This document shows, piece after piece, positions 1-7,058 of a stretch of 19,874 nucleotides of DNA. The notes under the pieces are model-generated. The model ran no database searches, was not told the DNA's origin, and saw nothing but the letters and a program-made list of their open reading frames with translations. Numbering within the stretch: the stretch's first letter is position 1; every line of letters starts with the position of its first letter. The DNA comes from JBEVNX01 sp040507895 (GTDB lineage: Bacteria > Desulfobacterota > Binatia > JACPRU01). Position numbers and translations under genes: made by a program. The stretch is taken from assembly GCA_040507895.1 (NCBI GenBank), contig JBEVNX010000190.1, forward strand, positions 1 to 19,874. The letters are read 5' to 3'.

Positions 1-240
1 CCGCGAGCTGGCGGTCTCTTCCAAGCGTCGATACCCTTCAAGAGAGCCAATATCATGGCCCCGATGAAGATGATTGGCCACGCAACGACGAGAGTAACTC
101 CAACCAGGATGACGATCAGCAGAAAGATAAACAGCCGACTCGTGAGCGTGAAAGCCGACGAAAGAGTGTACGAGCAGACTCTATCGCGGAGCAGCGTCGC
201 TTGGATCGAGGAATACTTCGTGGGCCAGGCCGCTTGCATG
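1..240 (-). CDS. Small membrane protein, C-terminus cut by window edge
   Basis: Read on the minus strand, an open frame begins with ATG at 240-238 and continues without a stop to the window edge (80 codons seen). An in-frame TGA lies two codons upstream, so this is the first possible ATG. The N-terminal ~35 residues are polar. They are followed by a long hydrophobic stretch (about residues 36-67, rich in L, I, V, F, with a W-P in the middle) that makes one or two membrane helices, then a basic tail containing K-G-I-D-A-W-K-R. The alternation of hydrophobic and charged blocks is what coding sequence looks like; the antisense frame gives no such pattern. I do not recognise the family. It points away from the gene at 320, so the 80-bp gap is a divergent promoter region. 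The function is unknown; an inner-membrane location is inferred. Confidence 0.6.
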
Positions 241-319
241 AGTCACTTGAGTAAGCCTCTGAACGGGAACCAGCCATGAGGGGAAGCCCTTATATGACGA
301 GGGGTCGTGTCGGGAGACT

Positions 320-736
320 ATGTCCCCAATGAACAAATCCTATATGTTGACACACGAAGGCAACGGGTCGCTCGCAGGTTTGTATTTCGCGACGCTTGAA
401 GAGGCCAAACGTGCGGCTGAGCTGCAGAGTGGCAGTTCAGCGTTGAAATGGGCAGAACGTCTTGAATTGCCCGGAGCACCTCGCGCGTTCAGTACGCCGG
501 GCTTCGTCATCGTGGAATGCGACGCCCCTTTGGCTACTAAGTGGCCCGTAACAGTAGAATCGAAAGTGACACCCATCGCCCGTGACGTTGACGATGAGGG
601 TGTCGAGCGCTCTCCCGAGGTCGTAAGATCCGGCCGTGAGGGAGCACTGGTGCCGGTCAGCTGGTACGAGGAGTCAGATCGAGCATCTGATTCCCTCGAG
701 ATCCGCCTCAGACGTTGCCCGGTACGGCCACCCTAA
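320..736 (+). CDS. Hypothetical protein, unknown family
   Basis: This open frame of 138 codons starts at ATG 320; a second ATG at 329 is also possible. A purine-rich GGGAGA at 312-317 is the only ribosome-site-like sequence nearby. Residues about 10-75 look like a compact folded domain: a start resembling a strand and loop (Y-M-L-T-H-E-G), a helix rich in E, A, K and R, then hydrophobic strand-like runs such as F-V-I-V-E-C-D. The last ~40 residues are polar and look disordered. No signal peptide, membrane helix or catalytic motif is seen. Base composition is lower in GC than the metabolic half of the window, which suggests an accessory or transferred segment. The gene is divergent from the partial membrane protein at 1-240. 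I do not recognise the family and assign no function. Confidence 0.45.
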   Translation: MSPMNKSYMLTHEGNGSLAGLYFATLEEAKRAAELQSGSSALKWAERLELPGAPRAFSTPGFVIVECDAPLATKWPVTVESKVTPIARDVDDEGVERSPEVVRSGREGALVPVSWYEESDRASDSLEIRLRRCPVRPP

Positions 737-792
737 AATCCAATCGGTAATGGATCGTGTTGTGAAGCTTTGGCTGTCGGGCGAAAAGGTCC

Positions 793-1257
793 TTGTTTTC
801 TGTTTTCTATCGGGAGACAGCGCGGGCGCTCCGCGAACACATCGGCCGCGAGGTCGAGGCGGCCATCGTTCGCCTGACAGCCGAAAAGCTCGGCCTGGAC
901 CCTGCTCGTCATGCCGATGTGCGAACCTGGTTGGAACGGCAGGCGCGGAGACTAGGTGACGAGGAGAGCCCGTTCCATCGCGCGATCTTGGCTACTCTTC
1001 GAGAGCCCCTCGACTCGGAGGAATTCAAGATCCTGCAGCCAAGTGCGGACGAACTCGCCCAGCTGCGCGGTACTTGCCGCTCAAAGTGCCCGAGGTCCGC
1101 GAGGCGCTTGGAGAAGGTGCTACGCGGGGCCCGGTGGTGCGCGAAGGGGCAACCGCACTCGTCCGGGCTCTCATCGAAGCGACGGACGCGTCAGCGATGA
1201 GCATGCGTCGTCGCGTCGAGGAGTTTCTCGCTTCGCAACAGAACCCGGCAGTATGGT
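793..1257 (+). pseudogene. Hypothetical protein, apparently frameshifted
   Basis: From TTG 793 the frame reads a helical, charged protein (about 92 plausible residues, including H-I-G-R-E-V-E-A-A-I and W-L-E-R-Q-A-R-R-L) up to about position 1068. After that it becomes an arginine/serine-rich nonsense tail ending at 1200. From about 1070 a different frame on the same strand takes over with a convincing helical sequence (V-P-E-V-R-E-A-L-G-E-G, then A-L-V-R-A-L-I-E-A-T and R-R-V-E-E-F-L-A-S) up to about 1257. The simplest reading is one gene of about 155 codons broken by a single-base indel near 1065-1075. The start is uncertain because only a TTG is available close to an AAAAGG purine run. The original function is not recognisable. 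The region lies between an unknown gene and a toxin-antitoxin pair, a typical place for decaying genes. Confidence 0.4.
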
Positions 1258-1414
1258 TCCAGTGTTCCCCGCCCGGCGGCAACGTCCTCCGTCTGATATC
1301 GTCGCGTTACGTCAACCAGGCCGCTTGTCCTGGCTATCCCCACGGTCTAGGGCTCCATCGCTTACACGGCGCCGGTGTCGCGCCGCTAGCGGTCGACCGG
1401 CCCCAGACCGCAGG

Positions 1415-1828
1415 TCAGGCTGTCGGTAGTCGCGCGAATCCCGCGGCGCCGAAGTCGGCGTCGAACGCAAAGGCTTCGGTCAGGGCCATGGACCTCATCA
1501 GCGCGAACGATGTGCAGTCCGTGAATGAGAACACCTGGTCGGCGTGGCGGACGAAGACCTCCCAGGCCGTTCGGCGCAAGTCCTCGTCGATGTCGACGAT
1601 GCGACACCAGCGAGTGCGGAACAGTCGCTCGCCGAAGCCGACCGCCGTCGCATGGCCGACGCGCAACCGGATCAGCGTGATCGCCTCGTCGATGACGTAG
1701 GTTGAGGTGACCAAGGAGCGCCCTCTCTTTGCCAGTCCGCGCACAAATCGCCTGGCGGCTCGGTGGTTTCGATCGTCGGCGTCCACGAGCGCGACGAACG
1801 CTCCGGTGTCCGCAAAGACCTCGCTCAA
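1415..1828 (-). CDS. vapC: VapC-type PIN-domain toxin (ribonuclease)
   Basis: A 137-residue protein of standard PIN-domain toxin length. It opens with the PIN signature F-A-D-T-G-A-F (Asp7) and has the second acidic site in T-S-T-Y-V-I-D-E-A (Asp47/Glu48), the third in S-F-T-D-C (Asp104), and a C-terminal acidic F-D-A-D-F (Asp123/Asp125). These match the carboxylate cluster that binds Mg2+ or Mn2+ in this nuclease family. The sequence therefore predicts an active endoribonuclease that cleaves RNA and stops translation when unbound. The start ATG at 1828-1826 overlaps the stop of the antitoxin by four bases (ATGA), so the two are translationally coupled with the antitoxin first. All the acidic residues are present and no frameshift is seen, so the toxin looks intact. 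Its RNA target cannot be read from the sequence. Confidence 0.9.
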   Translation of the reverse strand: MSEVFADTGAFVALVDADDRNHRAARRFVRGLAKRGRSLVTSTYVIDEAITLIRLRVGHATAVGFGERLFRTRWCRIVDIDEDLRRTAWEVFVRHADQVFSFTDCTSFALMRSMALTEAFAFDADFGAAGFARLPTA

Positions 1829-2076
1829 CGGCGCCTCCTCGGCGCGCCGTAAAGATGATGGTCGACGTTCTCCGACAGATCACCGCGGCCGCTCCGGCCG
1901 AGCCCGATCATGCTCCAGAACGGATCGCGGTCGATTTCAGAGCTCGGCGTCTCGCCCCCGAGCTCGCGATCGAGCGCTGCACGGATGATCTCCGCTTCCG
2001 CCCGCCGCCTCCGGGCCGCCTCCTGCTTGAGCCGTCGATCCTGTGCGCGTGTCAAGTAGACCTGCTTACGAACCAT
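1825..2076 (-). CDS. vapB: Ribbon-helix-helix antitoxin of the VapBC pair
   Basis: An 83-residue small basic protein. The N-terminal M-V-R-K-Q-V-Y-L-T-R-A-Q is a typical ribbon-helix-helix DNA-binding strand, followed by the two helices (R-R-L-K-Q-E-A-A and A-E-I-I-R-A-A-L-D). The C-terminal ~40 residues are acidic/polar and would wrap around the toxin. I chose ATG 2076 because the RHH strand begins there; ATGs at 2088 and 2103 are in frame but the latter lies inside the palindromic operator. It is expected to neutralise the VapC product and repress its own promoter. The operator palindrome at 2090-2105 lies just upstream. It overlaps the toxin gene by four bases. No strong Shine-Dalgarno precedes ATG 2076, which agrees with a possible leaderless transcript. 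Confidence 0.8.
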   Translation of the reverse strand: MVRKQVYLTRAQDRRLKQEAARRRRAEAEIIRAALDRELGGETPSSEIDRDPFWSMIGLGRSGRGDLSENVDHHLYGAPRRRR

Positions 2077-2089
2077 CGCCGACTTCATA

Positions 2090-2105
2090 CGATGTATATA
2101 CATCG
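2090..2105 (-). promoter_or_regulatory. Perfect 16-bp palindrome: probable VapB operator/promoter
   Basis: CGATGTATATACATCG is an exact palindrome with an AT-rich core in a GC-rich setting. On the minus strand a TTTACA (-35-like, about 2106-2111) and a TATGAA (-10-like, about 2083-2088) are separated by 17 bases, and the palindrome sits between them. The predicted transcription start falls at or next to ATG 2076. RHH antitoxins of VapBC systems bind palindromes of this kind. The promoter boxes are inferred; the palindrome is seen directly. Confidence 0.65.
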
Positions 2106-2585
2106 GTGTAAACGAGGACGCAATCCATTCACCTCGTCCCGTCAGCCCGCTTACGGCACGCGAAGGACGATGGTCGAGCCCGTCAAAGAAGGTGTGACTC
2201 CCGATCCACGACCGCAGCACGGCCGACCGACGAGTCGTGTCAAAAGGGAGCTGACGGCCGCGGCCCGGGGCATGCCGGGTACCAGCAGCCGCGCCACCAA
2301 CCGCGACCGTGAGTGCAACCGCGCCACTGGTGGGCCGTGACTGGACTGGCGGTTGGCCGCGCTTGCGCAGAGAAAAGCCGCCGAGACGAGGTCAAAGCCA
2401 GACCACCTTGACGTCCGTCTCCAGGGAGGACGTCGCACGAGTCACAGGTCCCGGCGTTGCCGGCCGCAGGGCCACTCGCGGGCTTCTCGCCCCTGCCGCG
2501 GTGGAGATTTTTCTCCGTTCGCCGAACCGAAGATACTAAGCTTCTCGCAACCTCCCTCCGCGCCCGCTCGCGCCGTGGTGCGGGC
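2106..2585. other. Gene-free spacer with inverted repeats upstream of the transposase
   Basis: No convincing gene is seen on either strand in these ~480 bases. The spacer holds several inverted repeats. CCAACCGC (2297-2304) pairs with GCGGTTGG (2349-2356). GACGTCC (2410-2416) pairs with GGACGTC (2428-2434). GCAGGG (2466-2471) pairs with CCCTGC (2491-2496). GGAGA pairs with TCTCC around four T residues at 2503-2516. A 9-base direct repeat, CCGCGCCAC, also occurs twice near 2290-2326. Such clusters are expected beside REP-type transposase genes, but none of these matches the three long hairpin elements elsewhere in the window clearly. Confidence 0.45.
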
Positions 2586-3161
2586 GTGCGCCCCGGGTCG
2601 AGGGTCAGCGGCGGCGGCACCGCCTACCACGTGATGGTGTGGCGCGCGGACCGGCGGGCGATCCTGCGCGACGATCGTGAACGCGACGATCTGGTGGAAT
2701 GCGTCGCCGCGCTGGCGCGCGAACGCCGACTCGCGGTCTACGCGTGGGCCCTGATGCCCAATCACTTCCATCTGCTCGTTGGGACGGCCAGCGATTCGAT
2801 CGAGGATTCGATCCGCTGGCTCCTGAGCGCGATCTCGCGAAGCCGCGAACAGGCGCGGGTTCTCGTTCCGGATCGCTACGACTCGATCCCCTGCACGGAT
2901 CGACGGCATTTCATCGAGGTCGTCCGCTACATTCATCTGAACCCTCTCCAGGGCGGCGTCGTACCTCACCTCGATGATCTCGACGACTACCGCTACACCG
3001 GCCATTCGGCGCTCCTGTCGACCGTGCCGCGGGACTGGCAGTCCACCGAGGAGGTGCTGGCGCGGTTCGGGAGGAACCCCGGCTGGGCGCGTGCGGCGTA
3101 TCGCAAGTTCGTCGCTGACGGCGTGCTCCTCAACGCGGCGCGTCCGGCCAAACGGGGGTGA
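2586..3161 (+). CDS. REP-associated tyrosine transposase (RAYT, Y1_Tnp family)
   Basis: A 191-residue single-strand DNA transposase of the Y1 HUH family. The family N-terminal signature G-G-x-x-Y-H-V is present, and the metal-binding H-x-H lies in M-P-N-H-F-H-L-L-V (His60 and His62). The conserved R-Y-I-H-L-N-P block holds the probable nucleophile Tyr115. The C-terminal W-x-S-T-E-E-V-L-x-R-F-G motif is typical of RAYT proteins. I chose GTG 2586 because family members start about 12 residues before Y-H-V; an in-frame ATG at 2457 would add 43 residues that resemble nothing. RAYTs cut and join REP hairpins and usually occur as single domesticated copies. No insertion-sequence ends are obvious, and inverted repeats flank the gene. 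Three REP-like hairpins elsewhere in this window could be its substrates. All catalytic residues are present, so it may be active. Confidence 0.88.
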   Translation: MRPGSRVSGGGTAYHVMVWRADRRAILRDDRERDDLVECVAALARERRLAVYAWALMPNHFHLLVGTASDSIEDSIRWLLSAISRSREQARVLVPDRYDSIPCTDRRHFIEVVRYIHLNPLQGGVVPHLDDLDDYRYTGHSALLSTVPRDWQSTEEVLARFGRNPGWARAAYRKFVADGVLLNAARPAKRG

Positions 3162-3170
3162 AGCACGGTC

Positions 3171-3182
3171 CACGACGTCGTG
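3171..3182. terminator. 12-bp palindrome between convergent genes
   Basis: CACGACGTCGTG is a perfect palindrome 10 bases after the transposase stop, in the short gap between the convergent transposase and zinc-knuckle genes. A GCACG/CGTGC pairing also spans it. There is no T-run, so a terminator role is only a guess; a transposase-related end is the alternative. Confidence 0.3.
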
Positions 3183-3241
3183 CATTTGCGCGTTCCTGGC
3201 GATGAGCCCCGCCGATCCGCCGTCCCAACCCCTGCGCGAGG

Positions 3242-4339
3242 TCAGCCGAGGCGCAAGCCCGTCGTCGGATCCGGGACCACTACGGTCAGCTCGGGACGGC
3301 GCGCGCTCGAGCAGGCGCGGCAGCGCGTCGGATCGAGCCGCCCGTGCTGGCCACACTCTTCGCAGAGGACGTGCAGGCGCTCGTCGCAAAGGTGGAAGCG
3401 AAGCGTCTCAGCGCCGCACGCGGCGCACCGCGGGCCCTCGAAGACGCGATCGGCGGCGCGCGCGAGCACGGTGACGCGGCCGTCGCGCACCCGTCGGCGC
3501 ACGGGCACCTCGAACCGCGCGACTTCGGTCTCGACCAACAGCCCAGCCACGAGCGACGCCGAGAGGCGGGCGCGCATGCGCTCCCGCACTTGTGCGCGCC
3601 GCTCGGCGAGATCCGCGGCCAGACTCTCGCGCTTGACCCGCCGCCGCGCCCGCTCCTCCTCCGAGCGCGCGCGCTCGACGGCGGCGGCCATGTCGCGGTC
3701 GAGGCTCGCGAAGTACTCGGCCAGGCGCTCGAGGTCGCGAACGGCGCGCCGCCGGAGCGTGCCCAGAGGACCGGCGAGGACCTTGGGTCCCACGTCGCGG
3801 GTCCAAGCGCGGATGGCGCCCGCGGCGCGGCGACGCTCCTCCTCGTCGAGTGGCGGCGAGTCCACGGGATAGGCCGCGGAAAGACGAAAGGGCGCGACTC
3901 GCGCGCCGTCCGCCAGCCGGACGGTCACCCGTTCGAGGGCGCTGCGAATCTCTTCGCCGTGGAGAGCGACACGAACCTCGCACGCGAGATAGCGGGCGGG
4001 CTCGCGCGTCTCCCCGGGATCGCCGGTTCGCACCGCGTTCAGCAGCACGGGCAAATCGTGCGGGAGAGCCCGCGGCAGCTCCGCGGGAAGCGCGACGGCG
4101 CCGAGCGGCGGAGAGCCGAGTCGGGCGCGAACCAGCGTCTCGATCAGAGCCGACCCGAGCCGGCCGTCGATCTCTCCCTCACCGCGCTCGCCGCTCAGTC
4201 GGATGCGCGCTTCCTCGGGCAGCCCGAGCCGGCGCACGCCGGTTTCGGGGAGGAGAACGTCGAGCGCCGTGTCGCCGCCGTCGACCACGCCGCCGGCGGC
4301 GGCGACCGTCCGCTCCAGGAACTCTCTCACCAGGTCCAT
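3242..4339 (-). CDS. Coiled-coil, zinc-knuckle partner protein of SNF2 helicase
   Basis: A 365-residue protein whose ATG (4339-4337) overlaps the helicase stop codon by one base (TGATG), so the two are translationally coupled. Residues ~1-190 are a mixed alpha/beta region I cannot name. Residues ~195-260 form a strongly charged helix rich in R, E and A, probably a coiled coil. A short strand-rich segment follows (R-F-E-V-P-V-R-R-R). The C-terminus holds three C-x-x-C knuckles (Cys305/308, Cys326/329, Cys340/343, with an extra Cys318), enough for one or two zinc sites. It has no enzyme motif. Context predicts a subunit or adaptor for the SNF2 ATPase, binding nucleic acid or protein through the zinc knuckles. 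It could alternatively be a split-off C-terminal domain of a RapA-like protein. The cellular role is unknown. Confidence 0.75.
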   Translation of the reverse strand: MDLVREFLERTVAAAGGVVDGGDTALDVLLPETGVRRLGLPEEARIRLSGERGEGEIDGRLGSALIETLVRARLGSPPLGAVALPAELPRALPHDLPVLLNAVRTGDPGETREPARYLACEVRVALHGEEIRSALERVTVRLADGARVAPFRLSAAYPVDSPPLDEEERRRAAGAIRAWTRDVGPKVLAGPLGTLRRRAVRDLERLAEYFASLDRDMAAAVERARSEEERARRRVKRESLAADLAERRAQVRERMRARLSASLVAGLLVETEVARFEVPVRRRVRDGRVTVLARAADRVFEGPRCAACGAETLRFHLCDERLHVLCEECGQHGRLDPTRCRACSSARRPELTVVVPDPTTGLRLG

Positions 4340-6714
4340 CAGACGCCCAGCTCGTTGCGGAAGAAGCCCTCGTCGAAGGTCTTCACACCCTGGTATCGCT
4401 GGCGCGCGCTTGCGAGGGCGTCGCCGATGCGCCGAAACGTTCGCTCCCGCTCGCCCTCGGCAGGGTCGGCGAAGGCTTCGAAGACGAGGTCTTCGAACTC
4501 GCGCTCCTCTTCGAGGTAGCCGAGAATCATCTCGACTTCGCCCACCACCAACTCGAAGAGGTTGATCCGCCGGTCGAGGATCTCGAGGATCCGCTCCTCG
4601 ATCGATCCCACGAGGCAGAGGTTCACGACCTCGACCGCATGCTCTTGCCCGATGCGATGGACCCGGCCGATGCGCTGCTCGATGCGCATCGGATTCCAGG
4701 GGAGGTCGAAGTTGACGATGCGGCGGCAGAACTGGAGGTTCAGCCCCTCGCTGCCGACGTCGGTGGACAGCAGCACTGAGCCCAGCTTCTCCGCCCGCTC
4801 CGCGGCCTCTCGGCGGGCAGGCGCCGGCACGTCTCCATCCATGCGCTCCGAAGCGATCCCCACATCGTCCAGCGTCGCCGCGAGGAAGGCAAGCGTGGCG
4901 CGAAAACGGGTGAAGACGACCGTCGGCTCGCCCTCGCCGAGGATCTGCACGAGCGCCTGCCCCTTCGCGGTGCGCAGCCCTGCGCCGAGCGTGGCGATCG
5001 CGGGGTCGAGGCGTTCGAGGAACTCCGCCGGCCGGTCCGCTGATGCGCGGAGCTTCTCGAGCGTGGCGCGAACGGCGTCGGGGCTGCTCCCCGCCTCCTG
5101 GAGGAGGACCGAGAGGAGGAGCCGCGTCCGTCCGCTCGGCCCGAAAGCGCGAAGCACCGAGACCAGTTGACGATACAACTCGCCCTCGCCGGCTTCCGGC
5201 ACGACCAGGAGCGTGCGGACGAAGCGCGGCGGCAGGCGCACGCCGGACAGAGCCCGCGTGTTGCGGATCATCACCTCGCCGAGCAGCGCCCGGACGTCTC
5301 TCCGCGCGGCCTCGCCGCCCCTTCCGCGCCTGTCGCCGTAGCGGGAGAGGAACTCGCGCCGCCCGCCGAGGTGTCCCGGGCGGATGAGGCTCACCAGGTT
5401 GTACAGCTCCTCGAGGCGGTTCTCGATCGGCGTGGCGGTCAGCAGCAGGAGGAAGCGCGTCGTCAGCCGCGACACCAGGGCGTATGCCTCGGTGCGCGAA
5501 TTCTTGAGCACGTGAGCCTCGTCGACGATCACCAGGTCCCAGGAGCGCTCGACCACCACATCGCGGTGCCGCGGGCTCCGCGCCGTGGCAAGGGAGGCGA
5601 TCGCCACGCCCGCGCAATTCCAGAACCCCAGCGGGTCGGCGCGGAACGCGACGTCTTCGCTCGTGCGCGCCTCGATCGCGAACTTCGTCGCGAGCTCCTC
5701 TCGCCACTGCCCGACCAGCGACGGCGGAACGAGGACGAGAGCGCTCTCGACGCGCCCCCGCAGGAGGTATTCGAGCAGCACGATCCCCGCCTCGATCGTC
5801 TTGCCGAGACCGACCTCGTCCGCGAGAAGAGCGCGGCCGAGTAGCCCGCCGAGCACTCGACGCGCCGTCTCTTCCTGGTGCGAGAGGCTGAGCAATCCTC
5901 GCGTGCGATCGAGCGCCAGCAGCCGGTCGTAGGACTCGGCGTCGCGGATCCGCGCCGCCAGGTACGCGACCTCGACGTCCTCGAGAGCGGCGAAGCCCCC
6001 GGCGAGCGACTCGAGCCCGGCGACCTCGCCGGCGATCTCGACGGGAATCTCGAGCACTCCCGTCGGTTCGGCACCCCGCGCATGGCTCGCCTCCTCGGCG
6101 GTGATCGCGGCCGCAGGCATCACGCCCTCGGTCGATGCCTTCTCCACCCGTCGGGAGGGTTGGGACCGGAGCGCCGGCGCCGCTCGGGAGCCGATCTCGA
6201 CGGAGTCGTCCGGGGGCGGACGCTCGACCTCGCCGCCTTGCTCGGCGGTCAGCCCTTCGACCGTCTCGAGCATCTCGAGCCAGCGCTTGCGGTCCTTGAT
6301 CCGCCGCGGCAGCGCCGCGCGGCCACGCCGCGCGTAGCCGCGGGCGGCGGCGAGATCTCCGGCGCGCAGCGACACATAGGCCTGGCGGATGAGCAGCGTC
6401 GCCTCTGGACGCACGAGCCCGGCCAGCCGCTCGAGCGCGCGGCGCTCTTCGGAAAAGTCCTGCGCCATTCGGGCCGCGTCGACGTAGAGAGCGGCCACCC
6501 GCGGGTCTCGCGGCCGTAGCTCCGCAGCGTGCCGGGCGCCCGCGAGCGCGGAGTCGAAGTCGCCGAAACGGAGCTGGGCGTCGGCCTCGATGGCGGCCCC
6601 GAGGCCGCGCGCAAGGTGAGACTCGCGCCTCGCCTCCGCGAGCGCCTGCAGGTGCCGGCTCTTCCGCTTGCGCGCTCGCTCGACGCGGCGCCGCTCGTTC
6701 TTCGACTTGCTCAC
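4339..6714 (-). CDS. TPR-SNF2 family DEAD/DEAH helicase (RapA/HepA-like)
   Basis: A ~791-residue protein with GTG start at 6714. The in-frame ATG at 6834 would add 40 residues of low-complexity, non-conserved sequence. Residues 1-25 are a basic K/R-rich tail. Residues ~35-140 carry TPR-like helix pairs (A-L-A-G-A-R-H-A-A-E-L-R-P-R-D-P, then A-R-G-Y-A-R-R). A linker runs to ~215. The SNF2 ATPase core follows: motif I D-E-V-G-L-G-K-T (299-306), motif Ia V-L-V-P-P-S-L-V-x-Q-W, motif II D-E-A-H (398-401), motif III L-T-A-T-P-I-E-N (425-432), motif IV V-V-F-T-R-F, and motifs V/VI (650-690) ending Q-R-I-G-R-V-H-R-I-G-Q. All catalytic residues are intact, so ATP-driven translocation on double-stranded DNA or removal of bound protein is expected. 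The N-terminal TPR fusion and the coupled zinc-knuckle partner set it apart from housekeeping RapA. The gene lies in an accessory region. Confidence 0.92.
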   Translation of the reverse strand: MSKSKNERRRVERARKRKSRHLQALAEARRESHLARGLGAAIEADAQLRFGDFDSALAGARHAAELRPRDPRVAALYVDAARMAQDFSEERRALERLAGLVRPEATLLIRQAYVSLRAGDLAAARGYARRGRAALPRRIKDRKRWLEMLETVEGLTAEQGGEVERPPPDDSVEIGSRAAPALRSQPSRRVEKASTEGVMPAAAITAEEASHARGAEPTGVLEIPVEIAGEVAGLESLAGGFAALEDVEVAYLAARIRDAESYDRLLALDRTRGLLSLSHQEETARRVLGGLLGRALLADEVGLGKTIEAGIVLLEYLLRGRVESALVLVPPSLVGQWREELATKFAIEARTSEDVAFRADPLGFWNCAGVAIASLATARSPRHRDVVVERSWDLVIVDEAHVLKNSRTEAYALVSRLTTRFLLLLTATPIENRLEELYNLVSLIRPGHLGGRREFLSRYGDRRGRGGEAARRDVRALLGEVMIRNTRALSGVRLPPRFVRTLLVVPEAGEGELYRQLVSVLRAFGPSGRTRLLLSVLLQEAGSSPDAVRATLEKLRASADRPAEFLERLDPAIATLGAGLRTAKGQALVQILGEGEPTVVFTRFRATLAFLAATLDDVGIASERMDGDVPAPARREAAERAEKLGSVLLSTDVGSEGLNLQFCRRIVNFDLPWNPMRIEQRIGRVHRIGQEHAVEVVNLCLVGSIEERILEILDRRINLFELVVGEVEMILGYLEEEREFEDLVFEAFADPAEGERERTFRRIGDALASARQRYQGVKTFDEGFFRNELGV

Positions 6715-6880
6715 TCCACCGCCCGCACGGCGAGGAGAGTGAACGCCGGGCAGCCGGTTTTCAACTGGGGGAGCGCAGTCGCGCCGACGTGGGTCTTGTT
6801 GAGAGAGCCTCAAGACTCGTTGGACGATCGGCATCCGTGCGCCATCACGACCGGAACCGCGCGATGTAGGTCTCGCCCGA

Positions 6881-6984
6881 AAGCCGCGGAAGCTCGGGTC
6901 CCTCAGGGCAAGATTTGCGTGCGCGCCGACTTCGACGCCCCTTTGCCGGAAGACCTGATCGACGCCTTCGAGGGGAAGCGCTGA
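6881..6984 (+). pseudogene. Remnant C-terminus of a Phd/YefM antitoxin
   Basis: Positions 6910-6984 encode G-K-I-C-V-R-A-D-F-D-A-P-L-P-E-D-L-I-D-A followed by F-E-G-K-R and a stop. This is the characteristic toxin-wrapping C-terminus of Phd/YefM antitoxins. Just upstream, a different frame (6881-6907) reads K-L-G-S-L-R, the usual continuation of the G-S-L-x-G-K motif. Only two bases (6908-6909) separate the two parts where three are expected, so one base has been lost. No N-terminal domain with the V-S-E-L-K / G-K-P-V-A-R motifs is present. The fragment joins directly to the PIN toxin remnant at 6981, as in intact operons. Confidence 0.75.
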
Positions 6985-7058
6985 ACCGTCTGCTCGACAC
7001 CCACGCGCTCGTCTGGGCTCTGAGCGTGCCGCGAAAGCTTCCGCCCCACGTCGCGCGC
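6981..7058 (+). pseudogene. Remnant N-terminus of a VapC-type PIN toxin
   Basis: The frame beginning CTG AAC at 6981 reads L-N-R-L-L-D-T-H-A-L-V-W-A-L-S-V-P-R-K-L, then P-P-H-V-A-R. This is the opening of PIN toxins that pair with Phd/YefM antitoxins (L-L-D-T-H-x-L-x-W). The first codon overlaps the antitoxin stop (CTGA), which in an intact operon would be ATGA or GTGA. After ~26 codons the similarity stops; the second, third and fourth acidic sites are missing. The toxin is therefore a truncated relic. Confidence 0.75.

Noticed and set aside
55..279. Plus-strand ORF of 74 codons at the left edge
   Set aside because: It lies antisense to a better open frame with a clear membrane helix (1-240, minus) and has no protein-like pattern of its own.
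3344..4519. Long plus-strand ORF of 391 codons
   Set aside because: It is antisense to the helicase partner and helicase genes, whose motifs are unmistakable; it is a by-product of GC-rich codon use.
3242..6714. A DISARM defence locus
   Set aside because: DISARM needs a DUF1998 protein, a PLD-domain protein and a methyltransferase around the SNF2 helicase; none is present, and the helicase here has a TPR N-terminus.
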